A stretch of DNA of 64,000 nt from Terrimesophilobacter sp964651535. GTDB lineage: Bacteria > Actinomycetota > Actinomycetes > Actinomycetales > Microbacteriaceae. Location: contig CAZYYE010000004.1 in the NCBI GenBank assembly GCA_964651535.1, positions 1 through 64,000 on the forward strand, given 5' to 3'. Within the stretch, counting starts at the first letter, position 1; every line of letters starts with the position of its first letter. Positions 1-7,611 of the stretch are shown piece by piece. The position numbers and the translations under genes are program-made. The notes under the pieces are model-generated. The model did no database searches. It saw nothing but the letters and a program-made list of their open reading frames with translations, and had not been told where the DNA came from.

Positions 1-1
1 G

Positions 2-1003
2 CCGACCCCGCCGGCCGCGGCCCCGACCCCGCCGCCCGCGGCCCCGTGGCCTCCCGTTCCCCCCGTGACCTCGGCGCCGCCGCCGTCGATCCCGCCGCTG
101 ATCGTGCCTCCCGTCCTCCCGCCCGCCGAGCCGCCGGCAGCTCCAGAACCGCCGGCACAGCACGTGAGCCCCCCTTCCATTCCGCCGATGGCGGAAGAAC
201 TGGAGGGGGTGCCGACCGCCCCCGAGTTCCCCGCGCCGCCGACGGAGGCATTCACCGAGATCGGCGGCCCCTCCGGGCTCGACGCACTGTTCGGGGAAAC
301 CAGGTTCCGCGACTACGACCAGGACCCAGGGCCATCCGAAAGCCCGTTCGCCGCGAGTTCGGCGGCGGGCGCGGCGAGGGGAACCGCGGGAATCACCAAG
401 ACCCAAAAGATTCTGATGTGGGTGGCGGGCGCGCTGGTCGCGCTGCTTGCCCTACTGGCGCTCTTCCTCCTGGGCACCAAACTCACGGGGCTGCTTGGGC
501 CTGCGCCCGTCGTAGTTGCAGGACCGACCGCCACCACGACGCCGACCCCAACCGAGGCGCCTCTCGGGCCCGTAGCCCCCGGCGAGTATCAGTGGGATTC
601 GCTGTTGGGGGGCGAATGCGTGAACCCCTATCAGGGACCGTGGCAGCAGAAGTACACGGTTGTCGAATGCGACTCGCCGCACTCCGCGCAAATGGTCATT
701 CGGGGCACGTTCGGTCCGGATGACGGTTTCGCTACTCCATACCCCGGCCTCGAAGCGCTGCAGTCGCAAGTAAACCTGTTGTGTACGGCGCCGACCGTGA
801 TCGACTACGCGAAAGCGGCGGCGTACACGGACATCCAGTTCGAGGCGAGTTTCGCGGCGACGGCGGACGAGTGGTTGTCCGGAGATCGGGACTACTACTG
901 CTTTGTTTCCCGCGGCTCGGGCGGGCTCCTCACGGAGGATATTGCCCAGCCGCAGGTAGCCCCGACGCCGAGCCCCGAGCCGAGCGAGTCCTCCGCGCCT
1001 TAA
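2..1003 (+). CDS. Membrane protein with proline-rich cytoplasmic region and septum-formation-like extracellular domain (5' end outside window)
   Basis: The frame is open from the first bases, so the gene begins upstream. The visible N-terminal part, about 60 residues, is almost entirely Pro/Ala/Val and low in complexity. An acidic linker follows, then one membrane segment encoded at about 410-478 (ILMWVAGALVALLALLALF). The outer part has a Thr/Pro linker and a Cys-containing domain with the pattern GECVNPY, VVECDSPHSAQ, and later LLCTAP and YYCFV. This is the arrangement of the actinobacterial septum-formation-like domain (GxCv...V.C..pH). The role is probably at the cell envelope or division site, but the substrate or partner is unknown. 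The C-terminus is again Pro/Ser rich. An internal GTG at 65 could be called as the start, but the same proline-rich composition continues upstream of it. Confidence 0.72.
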   Translation, partial: PTPPAAAPTPPPAAPWPPVPPVTSAPPPSIPPLIVPPVLPPAEPPAAPEPPAQHVSPPSIPPMAEELEGVPTAPEFPAPPTEAFTEIGGPSGLDALFGETRFRDYDQDPGPSESPFAASSAAGAARGTAGITKTQKILMWVAGALVALLALLALFLLGTKLTGLLGPAPVVVAGPTATTTPTPTEAPLGPVAPGEYQWDSLLGGECVNPYQGPWQQKYTVVECDSPHSAQMVIRGTFGPDDGFATPYPGLEALQSQVNLLCTAPTVIDYAKAAAYTDIQFEASFAATADEWLSGDRDYYCFVSRGSGGLLTEDIAQPQVAPTPSPEPSESSAP

Positions 1004-1039
1004 CGTCGAGACGCACGGTCCGGAACTGCGCGCAATCGC

Positions 1040-1420
1040 CTAGGTTTCCGTCGTGCCTCGAAGCGCCGCGTGGACAAGCGCCAACGCCCGCTCGCGGTCG
1101 ACGCCGAGCTTGCGGATGCGCTCCGCGAAAGCAGCAGCAGCCTCCTGCGCCTGCCGCTCGGTGGGGTCGCCGTGGCTCGACACGAATGATCCGTTGCGGC
1201 CCCTCGTCTCGATGACGCCGTCGGTTTCGAGTTCGCGGTAGGCCCGGGCAACCGTGTTCGGGGCGAGATCGAGGTCTCCGGCGAGGCGGCGGACGGTCGG
1301 CAATCGCGTGCCAGGCGCAAGTTCTCCGCTCGCCACGAGATCCCGAACCTGAATCCGCAGTTGCTCGAACGGCGGTGTCGCCGACTCCGGATCGATTGAC
1401 ATGACAGGGTTGTTTCGCAT
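1040..1420 (-). CDS. GntR family transcriptional regulator, YtrA subfamily
   Basis: A 126-residue protein with a winged HTH (PPFEQLRIQVRDLVASGELA, then LPTVRRLAGDLDLAPNTVAR and RGRNGSFVSS) and only a short helical C-terminal tail. This is typical of the YtrA branch, whose members usually repress nearby ABC transporter genes. The start is chosen at the ATG at 1418-1420 because a TANNNT box (TACATT) lies exactly 7 nt upstream and no Shine-Dalgarno is present; an ATG at 1400-1402 would give 120 residues. A perfect 12-bp palindrome overlaps the promoter and suggests autoregulation. No ABC transporter of the usual YtrA type is adjacent, so the target is unclear. The gene is convergent with the septum-domain protein. 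Confidence 0.85.
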   Translation of the reverse strand: MRNNPVMSIDPESATPPFEQLRIQVRDLVASGELAPGTRLPTVRRLAGDLDLAPNTVARAYRELETDGVIETRGRNGSFVSSHGDPTERQAQEAAAAFAERIRKLGVDRERALALVHAALRGTTET

Positions 1421-1438
1421 TGGTACCAATGTACCAAT
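1419..1438. promoter_or_regulatory. Palindromic operator candidate of the YtrA-type GntR regulator
   Basis: ATTGGTACCAAT (1419-1430) is a perfect palindrome, and the half ATTGGTAC also pairs with GTACCAAT at 1431-1438. The sequence covers the -10 box and the start codon of the adjacent regulator gene, as expected for autorepression. The assignment is by position only. Confidence 0.55.
1428..1433 (-). promoter_or_regulatory. Leaderless -10 box of the GntR gene
   Basis: TACATT on the minus strand, 7 nt before the ATG at 1420. A TTGAGC hexamer 16 bp further upstream (1450-1455) could be the -35. There is no Shine-Dalgarno, so the transcript probably starts at the initiation codon. Confidence 0.5.
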
Positions 1439-1501
1439 ACAAAATGTGCGCTCAACAGACAGTCGCGTCCTCCCCGCTAGGGCGGCACCCCCCTGTTGCG
1501 A

Positions 1502-1583
1502 CCCAAATGAAGGCAATCCCCGAGGATTGCGCCAAAGCGCCCAGCAACGTGGTGCAGAGACGGTTGGATTGCCTTCATTTGGG
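1502..1583. repeat. Long inverted repeat, 18-bp perfect arms
   Basis: CCCAAATGAAGGCAATCC at 1502-1519 is perfectly complementary to 1566-1583, with 46 bases between. The inner end of the left arm (CAATCC, 1514-1519) can alternatively pair with GGATTG at 1524-1529, giving two exclusive folds. It lies between the amidohydrolase stop (1625) and the GntR promoter. It resembles two other inverted repeats in this window in size and loosely in sequence. Confidence 0.8.
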
Positions 1584-1624
1584 ACCAACCCACGCGGCGG
1601 CGGGGTGTTCGAACGGCGGGGGAG

Positions 1625-3268
1625 CTAGCGCGCGTACACGCGCTGCCCGCCGACGAAAGTCTGCAGGACTCGGGTATCGCCGATCTCGTCAACCGAGTTC
1701 GCGAACGGATCGCGGTCGAGAACGGCGAGGTCGGCGAGCTTGCCCACCTCGATCGTCCCGCACTCGTCGAGGTGGTTCACATAGGCAGAGCCTGCCGTGT
1801 AGGCGGTGATGGATGTTCCGAGGTCGATGCGCTGCTCCGGGAGGAAGGTCTCATAGTCGCCCTCGGCGTGTTCGCGCGAGGCTTTGCGGTTCACGGCGAC
1901 ATGGATGGCGGCCATCGGGTCCGGCGTGCTCACCGACCAGTCGCTCCCGGCAGCGAGTGTCGCACCGCTGCGCAGCAGATCGCCGAACGGGTACTGCCAC
2001 GAACTGCGCGGTTCGCCCAGGAACGGCAGGGTGAGCTCCACCATTTGGGGTTCGAGCGCCGCCCACAGCGACTGCATGTTCGCGACCACCCCCAGACTGC
2101 GGAATCTTGGAATATCCTCCGGGTGGATGACCTGGATGTGCGCAATGTGGTGCCGGTGGTCGTTGCGGCCGTTCGCTGCGATCGCGGCCTGGATCGCGTC
2201 GAGGCTTTCGCGCACCGCTCGGTCGCCGATCGCGTGGAAGTGCAGCTGGAATCCGAGCGCGTCGAGGGCGGGCGCCGCTTCGGCGAGCACCTCCGGCGGC
2301 ACGAACGACATCCCGTCGTTGATGGTCGGATGTCCGTGGCCATCCAGATAGGGATCGATCATGGCGGCAGTGAAGTTCTCCGCCACGCCATCCTGCATGA
2401 TCTTGATGCTCGTGGCCCGGAATCCGCCATGGCTGTAGGCGTCCCGCTTGGCGACGAGATCCGGGATCTGCTCAACACCGCGCGTACGGTCCCACCAGAT
2501 CGCGCCGACCACGCGGCCGGTGAGCAATCCCTGCTCGCTCGCGGTGCGGTATGCGGGCCCGGCATCCCCCGCATCGCCGTAAAAGCCGATGATCGCATCC
2601 TGCCAGCCAGTGATACCGAACGAATGAAGGTATGATTGCCCCACGAGCAACGCCTCGACGAGCGTCGCGTCGTCGGTGCGCGGCAGCAGGTGGTTGACGA
2701 GCGACATCGCGCCCTCGTGCAGCGTGCCGGTCGGGGCGCCGTTCGCGTCGCGTTCGATGCGGCCATCGGCGGGGTCCGGGGTGTCTTTCGTGATGCCCGC
2801 GAGCTCGAGTGCTCGGGAGTTCACCCAGGCGCCGTGCCCGTCGCGGTTCGGCAGGAACGCGGGGCGATCGGGAACGACAGTATCGAGATCACTCGCGAGA
2901 GGAGTGCCTCCCGGGAAACCGCTCATCGACCAACCGCCGCCCAAAACCCATTCCAGGTCCGGATTCGCGCTCGCGTACTCGCCGATCCGCGCGAGGTAGT
3001 CCGCGCGCGCGTACAGGTCACCCAGATCGCACCGCAGCATGTCCAGACCGCCCCAGACCGGATGCACGTGGGCGTCCTGGAATCCGGGAACAAGCATTCG
3101 GCCGCCCAGGTCGACGACCTCGGTTTTCGGTCCAACGAGTTCGCGGACCTCATCGTGGCCTACCGCGACAATTCGATCCCCGCGAACCGCGACGGCGGTC
3201 GCGGTCGAGCGGACCGTATCCGCGGTGAAAACCGTTCCGCCCGCGAAGACGGTGTCAGCTGATTGCAT
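1625..3268 (-). CDS. Amidohydrolase, YtcJ-like (metal-dependent hydrolase superfamily)
   Basis: A 547-residue protein with the amidohydrolase TIM-barrel layout. It has an N-terminal beta domain, a metal-binding HxH (HVHP, residues 67-69), HFHAIGDRAV in the middle, HIAHIQVIHPEDIPRF further on, and LAAGSDWSVSTPDP carrying the late metal-site Asp. The C-terminus ends in the usual GTIEVGKLADLAVLDRDPF. YtcJ-type enzymes hydrolyse amide bonds, and the physiological substrate is usually unknown. The start at 3268 is supported by AAAGGGA about 6 nt upstream; the frame stays open further upstream only as a shadow of the permease gene. It is the last gene of an operon with a polyamine-type ABC importer, so the imported compound, or a derivative, is a plausible substrate. 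That is inference. Confidence 0.88.
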   Translation of the reverse strand: MQSADTVFAGGTVFTADTVRSTATAVAVRGDRIVAVGHDEVRELVGPKTEVVDLGGRMLVPGFQDAHVHPVWGGLDMLRCDLGDLYARADYLARIGEYASANPDLEWVLGGGWSMSGFPGGTPLASDLDTVVPDRPAFLPNRDGHGAWVNSRALELAGITKDTPDPADGRIERDANGAPTGTLHEGAMSLVNHLLPRTDDATLVEALLVGQSYLHSFGITGWQDAIIGFYGDAGDAGPAYRTASEQGLLTGRVVGAIWWDRTRGVEQIPDLVAKRDAYSHGGFRATSIKIMQDGVAENFTAAMIDPYLDGHGHPTINDGMSFVPPEVLAEAAPALDALGFQLHFHAIGDRAVRESLDAIQAAIAANGRNDHRHHIAHIQVIHPEDIPRFRSLGVVANMQSLWAALEPQMVELTLPFLGEPRSSWQYPFGDLLRSGATLAAGSDWSVSTPDPMAAIHVAVNRKASREHAEGDYETFLPEQRIDLGTSITAYTAGSAYVNHLDECGTIEVGKLADLAVLDRDPFANSVDEIGDTRVLQTFVGGQRVYAR

Positions 3269-3285
3269 CGAACATCCCTTTTTCG

Positions 3286-4209
3286 TTAGCCGCCGGCCAT
3301 TGTTCGCGCGATCTGCGTCGCGGAATCGCCGGAGCGTTTCAAGACCCACGCCACGACCGCGAGCGACAGCAGGGTGACGATGAGCATGAGCGTGGAAACC
3401 GAAGCGATCTCCGGCCTCAATCCGCTGCGCACGGCGCTCAGCACGTAGACGGGCCACGGGGTTGTTCCGGAGACCGACACGAAGGACGCGATGATCGTAT
3501 TGTCCAGGCTGAGCGTGAACGAAAGGAGTCCGCCTGCAAGCACGGCCGGCATCGCCAGAGGGAGCGTAATGCGCCAGAACGTCCGCAGCGGCGGAGCGTA
3601 CAGGTCGGCGGATGCCTCTTCGAGGCTCGCGCTGATTCCGACGAGCCGCGCCCGAACGATGTAGCTCACGACAGCGATGGAGAACAGGGAGTTTCCGACG
3701 ACGAGTCGGAAGATGCCGTCGTTGAAGATCGTGAGCCCGAGGTCCTGCCCGAGGAACACGACCCACGGCAGGAGGGACACGGCATCCACGATCTCCGGGG
3801 TCACGGTGACCAGGACGAGCAGGACGAGGAACCAACCGACCCATTTCCCCGGGCGACGGGCCATGGCGACGCCCGCAAACGTGCCGATGGCGGTGGCGAA
3901 CAACGCAGAGAACACACCTGCGCGAATAGAGACCCACACCGCGCTTTGGATGGCCGGCTTGTTGAGGATCGTCAGGAAAGGCTCGATGCCGAACCCATCG
4001 AACGAGATGAGCAGTCGACCGGTATTGAACGAGTAGACGAGAATCACGATGATCGGCGCGAACAGGAACAACAGGACGATGATGCCCCAGATCGCGAAGA
4101 GTCGATCGGAAACGGAGCGGCGGGGTTTCACGGCCGTTGCCGGCGAGTCGGATGCGTCGGATCTGCGCGCGGCAGACCGCTCAAGGGCGATGCGCTTGGT
4201 TTCGGTCAT
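3286..4209 (-). CDS. ABC transporter permease, PotC-like
   Basis: A 307-residue inner-membrane permease of the spermidine/putrescine-type family (binding-protein-dependent transport inner-membrane component). After a charged cytoplasmic N-terminus come about six hydrophobic segments, starting with IWGIIVLLFLFAPIIVILVYSF. The EAA-loop region reads SLEEASADLYAPPLRTFWRI and contacts the ATPase. The start at 4209 overlaps the stop of the preceding permease by 4 bp (ATGA), indicating translational coupling. It follows the ATPase, binding-protein and PotB-like genes in the same direction, with the amidohydrolase 17 bp downstream. Confidence 0.9.
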   Translation of the reverse strand: MTETKRIALERSAARRSDASDSPATAVKPRRSVSDRLFAIWGIIVLLFLFAPIIVILVYSFNTGRLLISFDGFGIEPFLTILNKPAIQSAVWVSIRAGVFSALFATAIGTFAGVAMARRPGKWVGWFLVLLVLVTVTPEIVDAVSLLPWVVFLGQDLGLTIFNDGIFRLVVGNSLFSIAVVSYIVRARLVGISASLEEASADLYAPPLRTFWRITLPLAMPAVLAGGLLSFTLSLDNTIIASFVSVSGTTPWPVYVLSAVRSGLRPEIASVSTLMLIVTLLSLAVVAWVLKRSGDSATQIARTMAGG

Positions 4210-5099
4210 GATCCCGACCCCAATCGCAGTCGATAGTGCGATCGGAACGGCAACGTCGCGAGCCAGATGATGAGTCCGAGCACCGCCGCACTGATCAAGA
4301 TCGTGAGAATGAGGACGACCGCCATGGCAGCCCCGAGCGCCCAGTTCTGCGCATTCTGGAACTGGCTTGCCACGAGCTGGCCGGCCATGTTGCCTTTCGC
4401 GCCGCCGAGGACCGTCGCGGTGATGTAGTCGCCCATGAGCGGGATGTACACGAGAAGCAGGCCGGCGATGATTCCCGGCCGCGCGAGCGGAATGGTAACC
4501 CGCAGGAACGTGTGCAGCCGCCCGGCGCCCAGATCCTTCGATGCTTCCCGAAGCGGCTCGCCAACGCGATCGAACGCGACGAACAGCGGGAGGATCATGA
4601 GCGGCAGATAGTTGTACACCACGCCGATGAGCACTGCCGTGCGGGTGTACAGGATTTCGAGCGGGCCATCGATCACGCCGATCGCTTCCAGCCCCTGCGA
4701 GAGCCAGCCTTGCGGCGACAGGATGATCTGCCAACCGATGGTGCGCACGAGGAAGTTCGTCCAGAACGGGATCATGATCGCCGCGAGGAGCAGCCCGCGC
4801 CGAGACACAGGAACCTTCACGGCCATCCAGTACGCGACCGGCATGCCGATCACGAGGCAGATCAGCGTGCCGACGATACCCACCCAGAGTGTGTTCGAGA
4901 ACGTGGCGAAAAACGTCGGCGACAGTGCCTCTGCGTATCGGTCCAGCGACAGGATGTCATTGGAGTGAGTGCCGAAAATTCCCGGCTTGTACCCGAAGCT
5001 GTACCAGATGATCAGGCCGACGGGCGCTGCGAAGAAGGCCAAAAGCCACACCCACGCCGGGAGCGCGAGGGTGGCTTTCGGCCAACGCAGTTTAGGCAC
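4206..5099 (-). CDS. ABC transporter permease, PotB-like
   Basis: A 297-residue membrane protein of the polyamine-type ABC permease family. The first membrane segment is WVWLLAFFAAPVGLIIWYSF, followed by five more. The coupling loop reads PLREASKDLGAGRLHTFLRV. The GTG start at 5099 overlaps the 3' end of the binding-protein gene by 8 bp. It should pair with the PotC-like permease downstream to form the channel, with the ATPase encoded at 6283-7458. The cargo cannot be read from sequence; polyamine-like or amino-compound uptake is the family expectation. Confidence 0.9.
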   Translation of the reverse strand: MPKLRWPKATLALPAWVWLLAFFAAPVGLIIWYSFGYKPGIFGTHSNDILSLDRYAEALSPTFFATFSNTLWVGIVGTLICLVIGMPVAYWMAVKVPVSRRGLLLAAIMIPFWTNFLVRTIGWQIILSPQGWLSQGLEAIGVIDGPLEILYTRTAVLIGVVYNYLPLMILPLFVAFDRVGEPLREASKDLGAGRLHTFLRVTIPLARPGIIAGLLLVYIPLMGDYITATVLGGAKGNMAGQLVASQFQNAQNWALGAAMAVVLILTILISAAVLGLIIWLATLPFRSHYRLRLGSGS

Positions 5100-6276
5100 C
5101 CGCAGCGGCCTTCATGGTGTTCCAGATGGCGACGACGCGGTCCTGGTTCTCGTTGAGTTCGCCGTTCTTCATGGTGGCGAGCTGCTCCGGGGTGAAGAAC
5201 ACGAGGTCGAGCATTTCGAGGCCCTCGGCCTTGGCTGCCTCCTCGATGCCTGCCGCGCCCGTGTGGTAGCCGATGTAGTCGAGCTGGATGAGCTGCGTCT
5301 CCGGAACCATCGTGTAGTTGATGAACGCGTGCGCGGCTTCCGGATTCTTGGCCCCGGTGGCAATCGACCAGTTGTCCATCCACAACTCGGTGGCGGGCGA
5401 ACCCAGACGCCAGGCCCAGCGGTCAGGCTCGCCACCATTGATGATGCCGAGGCGCGCGTCCCCGTTCCAGGCCTGCATGAGCACCTGAGTGCCCTCGGGA
5501 ATTGCTACGCCGCCGGGGTAGGAGTCAAACGCGGAGATGTGGGGGGCGAGCGTGTTGACGAGGTAGTCTTCCGCCGCGTCGAGGTCGTCCTTGTTCGTGG
5601 TGTTCCAGTCGATGCCGTTCGCCCAGAAGTACAGTCCGGTGAGCTCGGCCGGATCGTCCAGCACGGATGTCTTTCCGCTCGCCTCGTTTTGCGCGGCGTC
5701 CAGGAAATCGTTCCAATCCTGCAGGTCCCGCGTAATGACGGTTTTGTCGTACACGAACCCGGTCGTACCCCAGGCCTTGCAGATGGAGTACTTGTTCTCG
5801 GGGTCCCACTCCTGCTTGAGGAATGCCGGGTCCATGTACTTGAGGTTCGGGAGCAAGTCGTGGTTCAACTCGACGACGAGGCCTTGTGCGGCAAGCTGCG
5901 TGACGAACACTCCCGTCGGAACCACGATGTCGTAACCGCTTGTGCCCTTCGCGGCGATGAGCTTGGAGATCATTTCCTCGTTGGAGCCGTACGAACCGAA
6001 CGTGACCTTCGGGCCGAGGGTGTCGGTGAAGCTCTGTACGACCCCCGGGTCGTCGTAGTCGCCCCAGGAGTAAATGTTGAGGTTGGCCTCGAGGGGCCCG
6101 CCGGAGGCGACGACTCCGGTTCCCGGTTGCGCGCCTCCGCCGGGGGTGCAGGCAGCGAGGGTTGCCACGGAAGCCGCCGCTGCGGAAAACGCGAGGAAGT
6201 TTCTGCGCGACAGCTCACGCTTGATCGTGGGAATTGCTTCCTTCGGCGCGAGAATGCGGATCGAGTCTTCACTCAT
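5092..6276 (-). CDS. Extracellular solute-binding protein, PotD-like lipoprotein
   Basis: A 394-residue substrate-binding protein of the spermidine/putrescine family. The N-terminus has a twin-arginine-like motif (SRRNFLAFSAAAA) followed by a lipobox (TLAAC), so it is probably exported through Tat or Sec and anchored by lipid. The mature part begins ANLNIYSWGDYDDPGVVQSF, the characteristic PotD opening. A strong Shine-Dalgarno (AAGGAG) precedes the ATG at 6276. The gene lies 6 bp downstream of the ATPase gene and just ahead of the two permeases, completing the importer. Confidence 0.92.
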   Translation of the reverse strand: MSEDSIRILAPKEAIPTIKRELSRRNFLAFSAAAASVATLAACTPGGGAQPGTGVVASGGPLEANLNIYSWGDYDDPGVVQSFTDTLGPKVTFGSYGSNEEMISKLIAAKGTSGYDIVVPTGVFVTQLAAQGLVVELNHDLLPNLKYMDPAFLKQEWDPENKYSICKAWGTTGFVYDKTVITRDLQDWNDFLDAAQNEASGKTSVLDDPAELTGLYFWANGIDWNTTNKDDLDAAEDYLVNTLAPHISAFDSYPGGVAIPEGTQVLMQAWNGDARLGIINGGEPDRWAWRLGSPATELWMDNWSIATGAKNPEAAHAFINYTMVPETQLIQLDYIGYHTGAAGIEEAAKAEGLEMLDLVFFTPEQLATMKNGELNENQDRVVAIWNTMKAAAGA

Positions 6277-6282
6277 GGTTAA

Positions 6283-7458
6283 TCACTCCTTGGTTTGGCT
6301 GTGCTGTGGTGCGGTGGAATCGGCAGAAAAGAATTGGACGGACTCGGGGGCGAACGAAACCGTTGCACGGTCCCCTTCGAATAGCCGAGGTGCCGTGGGC
6401 GTCGGCAGGCGCGCCTGGATCGACAACTCGTTTCCGAGGTCGACGAGGAACTGCACGGTTTCGCCCAGGTGAGACGCGCTCAGGATACTCCCGCCGAAAG
6501 TGTTGGCCGCGCTCGGCTTTTTTGCCCCGTCGGATGCGGCACTCAATTGGACGAACTCCGGCCGCACGGCGGCAATCATGGCGTCCCCCGCGCGCAGCGC
6601 GGGGTTGGCGACGGACGTAGTGACGGAGCCGATCAACGTTTCGGCCGTCGTGGCATCGCGCGCTGTGGCGTCAAGAAAGTTCTGCTGCCCGACGAATCCG
6701 GCCACATAGGCGCTCGTCGGCGCGCTGTAGATCGTGTCGGCATCCGCAAGCTGCTCGATTCGGCCCTCGCGCATGATGGCGATCCGGTCGCTCATCGACA
6801 GGGCTTCGTGCTGGTCGTGCGTGACGAAAATGAACGTGATGCCGACGCGCGACTGAAGGAGCTTGAGTTCCAACTGCATTTCTTCGCGAAGCTGGCGGTC
6901 CAGGGCACCCAACGGCTCGTCGAGGAGCAGCACGGAGGGGCGGTTGACGAGCGCGCGGGCGAGCGCGATGCGCTGCTGCTGGCCGCCGGAGAGCTGTTGC
7001 GGTTTGCGATCCGCGAAGCTGCGCATCCGAACCATGTCGAGCGCGTCGGCGACTCGGGTTCGGATCTCCGACTTCGGCACCTTCGACTGCTGGAGGCCAT
7101 AGGAGACGTTCTCGGCGATCGTCAGGTGCGGAAACAGCGCGTACGCCTGGAACACAGTATTGACGTTGCGCTTGTACGGTGGCATGCCGAGCACGTCTTT
7201 CCCCGAGATTCGGATGGATCCTTCATCCGGGTGCTCGAAGCCGGCGAGCATCCGCAGCGTCGTTGTCTTGCCGCACCCCGACGGGCCGAGGAGGGAGAGG
7301 AACTCGCCTGGGTCGACACGCAGGCTGATGTTGTCAACGGCTGTCGCCGTCCCGAACCGTTTCGTCACGGATTCGAGGACAACAGTGCCGGTCGGTTCGT
7401 CGCCTCCGCGCGGCACTTCGGCGCTTGCCGAGCGGGCTTCATCAGTCACAGCGGTCAC
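6283..7458 (-). CDS. ABC transporter ATP-binding protein, PotA-like
   Basis: The nucleotide-binding subunit of the polyamine-type importer, with Walker A LLGPSGCGKTTTLRML, signature LSGGQQQRIALARAL, Walker B VLLLDEPLGALD and the switch histidine in FVTHDQHEALS. A C-terminal TOBE-type domain (about residues 260-390) is usual for PotA. The start is uncertain: the frame is open to an ATG at 7527, but its first residues do not look native. A GTG at 7458 lies 11 nt after GGAAGG, giving 391 residues, and GTG at 7470 is another option. It is the first gene of the operon 7458-1625. Confidence 0.9.
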   Translation of the reverse strand: MTAVTDEARSASAEVPRGGDEPTGTVVLESVTKRFGTATAVDNISLRVDPGEFLSLLGPSGCGKTTTLRMLAGFEHPDEGSIRISGKDVLGMPPYKRNVNTVFQAYALFPHLTIAENVSYGLQQSKVPKSEIRTRVADALDMVRMRSFADRKPQQLSGGQQQRIALARALVNRPSVLLLDEPLGALDRQLREEMQLELKLLQSRVGITFIFVTHDQHEALSMSDRIAIMREGRIEQLADADTIYSAPTSAYVAGFVGQQNFLDATARDATTAETLIGSVTTSVANPALRAGDAMIAAVRPEFVQLSAASDGAKKPSAANTFGGSILSASHLGETVQFLVDLGNELSIQARLPTPTAPRLFEGDRATVSFAPESVQFFSADSTAPQHSQTKE

Positions 7459-7611
7459 GTCGTGGTGCACCTTCCGGAGTGGTCGCTTCTTTGCGGATAC
7501 TACGAAGTCAATCGGATAACGCGGCATTTCGCAACGATTCGAGTTGAGAATGGCCGTATTTTGCGACGGAATCCGTAGTTGATCGCGATTTCGACCGCGA
7601 AAATCGACAGA

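Noticed and set aside
65..1003. Start of the first gene at GTG 65
   Set aside because: The same proline-rich coding continues upstream to the window edge, so the gene is probably longer.
3269..3937. N-terminal extension of the amidohydrolase frame
   Set aside because: It lies antisense-like over the permease frame and has Arg-rich shadow composition; the start at 3268 has a good ribosome site.
7575..7600. Hairpin CGATTT/AAATCG after the RamB-like gene
   Set aside because: Six-base stem in an AT-richer patch; too weak to call as a terminator.
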